DNA from: Phycisphaera sp.
GTDB lineage: Bacteria > Planctomycetota > Phycisphaerae > Phycisphaerales > Zrk34
Length of the DNA: 64,000 nt
Direction: 5' to 3'
NCBI GenBank assembly: GCA_016125285.1
Contig: WGMA01000042.1
Location: 62,001-126,000, forward strand
Shown: in pieces, positions 63,716 through 64,000 of the stretch
Position numbering within the stretch: the stretch's first letter is position 1
How the letters are laid out: every line of letters begins with the position of its first letter
Translations under genes and position numbers: made by a program
Notes under the pieces: generated by a model
What the model saw: only the letters and a program-made list of their open reading frames with translations
Told to the model about the DNA's origin: nothing
The model's database searches: none

Positions 63716-64000
63716 ATGAATCCCCTGCGCTCCGTCACACCACAGCCGCTGAACGACGAAGAACGCGCCACGTACGAGTGGCAGATCTGGGTCGACGACC
63801 ACCGCGAGGAAGGGCAGGAACGCCTCAAGGGCGCGTCCGTGCTGATCTCGCGTGTCGGCGGGCTCGGCAGCCCGGTCGCTTACGAGCTGGCCGCGGCGGG
63901 CGTCGGGCGGCTCGTGCTGGCGCACGGCGGCAACGTTAAGCACAGCGACCTGAACCGGCAGCTGCTGATGACCCACGACTGGCTGGGCAAGCCGCGTGTC
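63716..64000 (+). CDS. ThiF/MoeB-type E1-like adenylyltransferase, truncated by the window end
   Basis: The first 95 residues of an E1-like enzyme are visible. These enzymes adenylate the C-terminus of MoaD or ThiS before thiolation. It shows WQIWVDDHREEGQERLKGAS, the nucleotide loop VLISRVGGLGSPVAYELAAA, and HSDLNRQLL, the place of the family SNLNRQ. The usual acidic pair before this motif (DFD or DGD) reads HGGN, a notable change. It starts 8 bases after the ATPase gene, so it belongs to the same transcript and fits a molybdopterin role (MoeB). Cut off at base 64000. Confidence 0.75.
   Translation, partial: MNPLRSVTPQPLNDEERATYEWQIWVDDHREEGQERLKGASVLISRVGGLGSPVAYELAAAGVGRLVLAHGGNVKHSDLNRQLLMTHDWLGKPRV

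Overview
The window is GC-rich (hand counts of two typical coding lines give about 70% G+C), densely coding, single-contig bacterial DNA. The gene content points to the phylum Planctomycetota, possibly a Phycisphaerae-like lineage. The indicators are a membrane-anchored Ser/Thr kinase fused to an FGE-sulfatase fold, exported PQQ-propeller proteins ending in a Gly-Cys-Thr-Cys motif, alternative complex III next to a caa3-type oxidase, DUF2934, DUF1802 and DUF3179 proteins, and a fused siroheme-decarboxylase-like protein. The assignment is inferred from families, not from a marker-gene tree. I found no rRNA, tRNA, CRISPR array, insertion sequence or prophage.

Layout. 1-9.2 kb: kinase-FGE protein, CorA/ZntB-type metal transporter, a pyruvate kinase broken by an apparent single-base frameshift, a dicarboxylate/glutamate symporter, and an octaheme hydroxylamine-oxidoreductase-like cytochrome coupled to a polytopic membrane protein. 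9.3-14.1 kb: DUF4202 protein, exported esterase, SGNH hydrolase, then a minus-strand run of aldo/keto reductase, Rieske protein and fused siroheme-decarboxylase-like protein. 14.2-21.6 kb: divergent heme A synthase (ctaA) and heme O synthase (ctaB), DUF3179 protein, class V aminotransferase, DUF2934, HD hydrolase, MFS carrier. 21.8-37.6 kb: one 14-gene respiratory operon holding alternative complex III (actABCDE, an extra cytochrome c, actF), a small membrane protein, a SCO copper chaperone, and cytochrome c oxidase subunits II, I, III, IV and a second III-like subunit. 37.6-49.1 kb: DUF1802, tRNA-binding protein, SurA/PpiD-like protein, metallophosphatase, an intergenic region with a candidate structured RNA and a strong terminator, ubiE/menG, ribulokinase, class III cyclase, a low-GC orphan gene, RsmJ and a TPR protein. 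49.1-64 kb: a formate/molybdenum region (mobA, fdhD, FdhF/YdeP-like oxidoreductase, oxalate/formate-type MFS carrier) followed by a very large exported LamG/PQQ/methyltransferase-like protein, an anchored exported protein, and a Mod/Tup-type ABC transporter with a tandem-duplicated binding protein, ending in a truncated ThiF/MoeB-like gene.

How it fits together. Menaquinol (UbiE/MenG) would feed alternative complex III, which passes electrons through one or more cytochromes c to an A2-type heme-copper oxidase. CtaB and CtaA make its heme A, and SCO loads its CuA site. The siroheme-decarboxylase-like protein hints that heme may be made by the siroheme route. Oxyanion uptake, MobA and FdhD would serve the molybdopterin oxidoreductase.

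The most unusual non-coding signal is a set of degenerate period-7/period-8 repeat elements. Three of five sites form inverted hairpins, and two of those fill the whole space between neighbouring genes. The motif differs at each site, yet two loops share the same 11-mer. A separate perfect 27-bp inverted repeat of a different type lies at 38264-38342.
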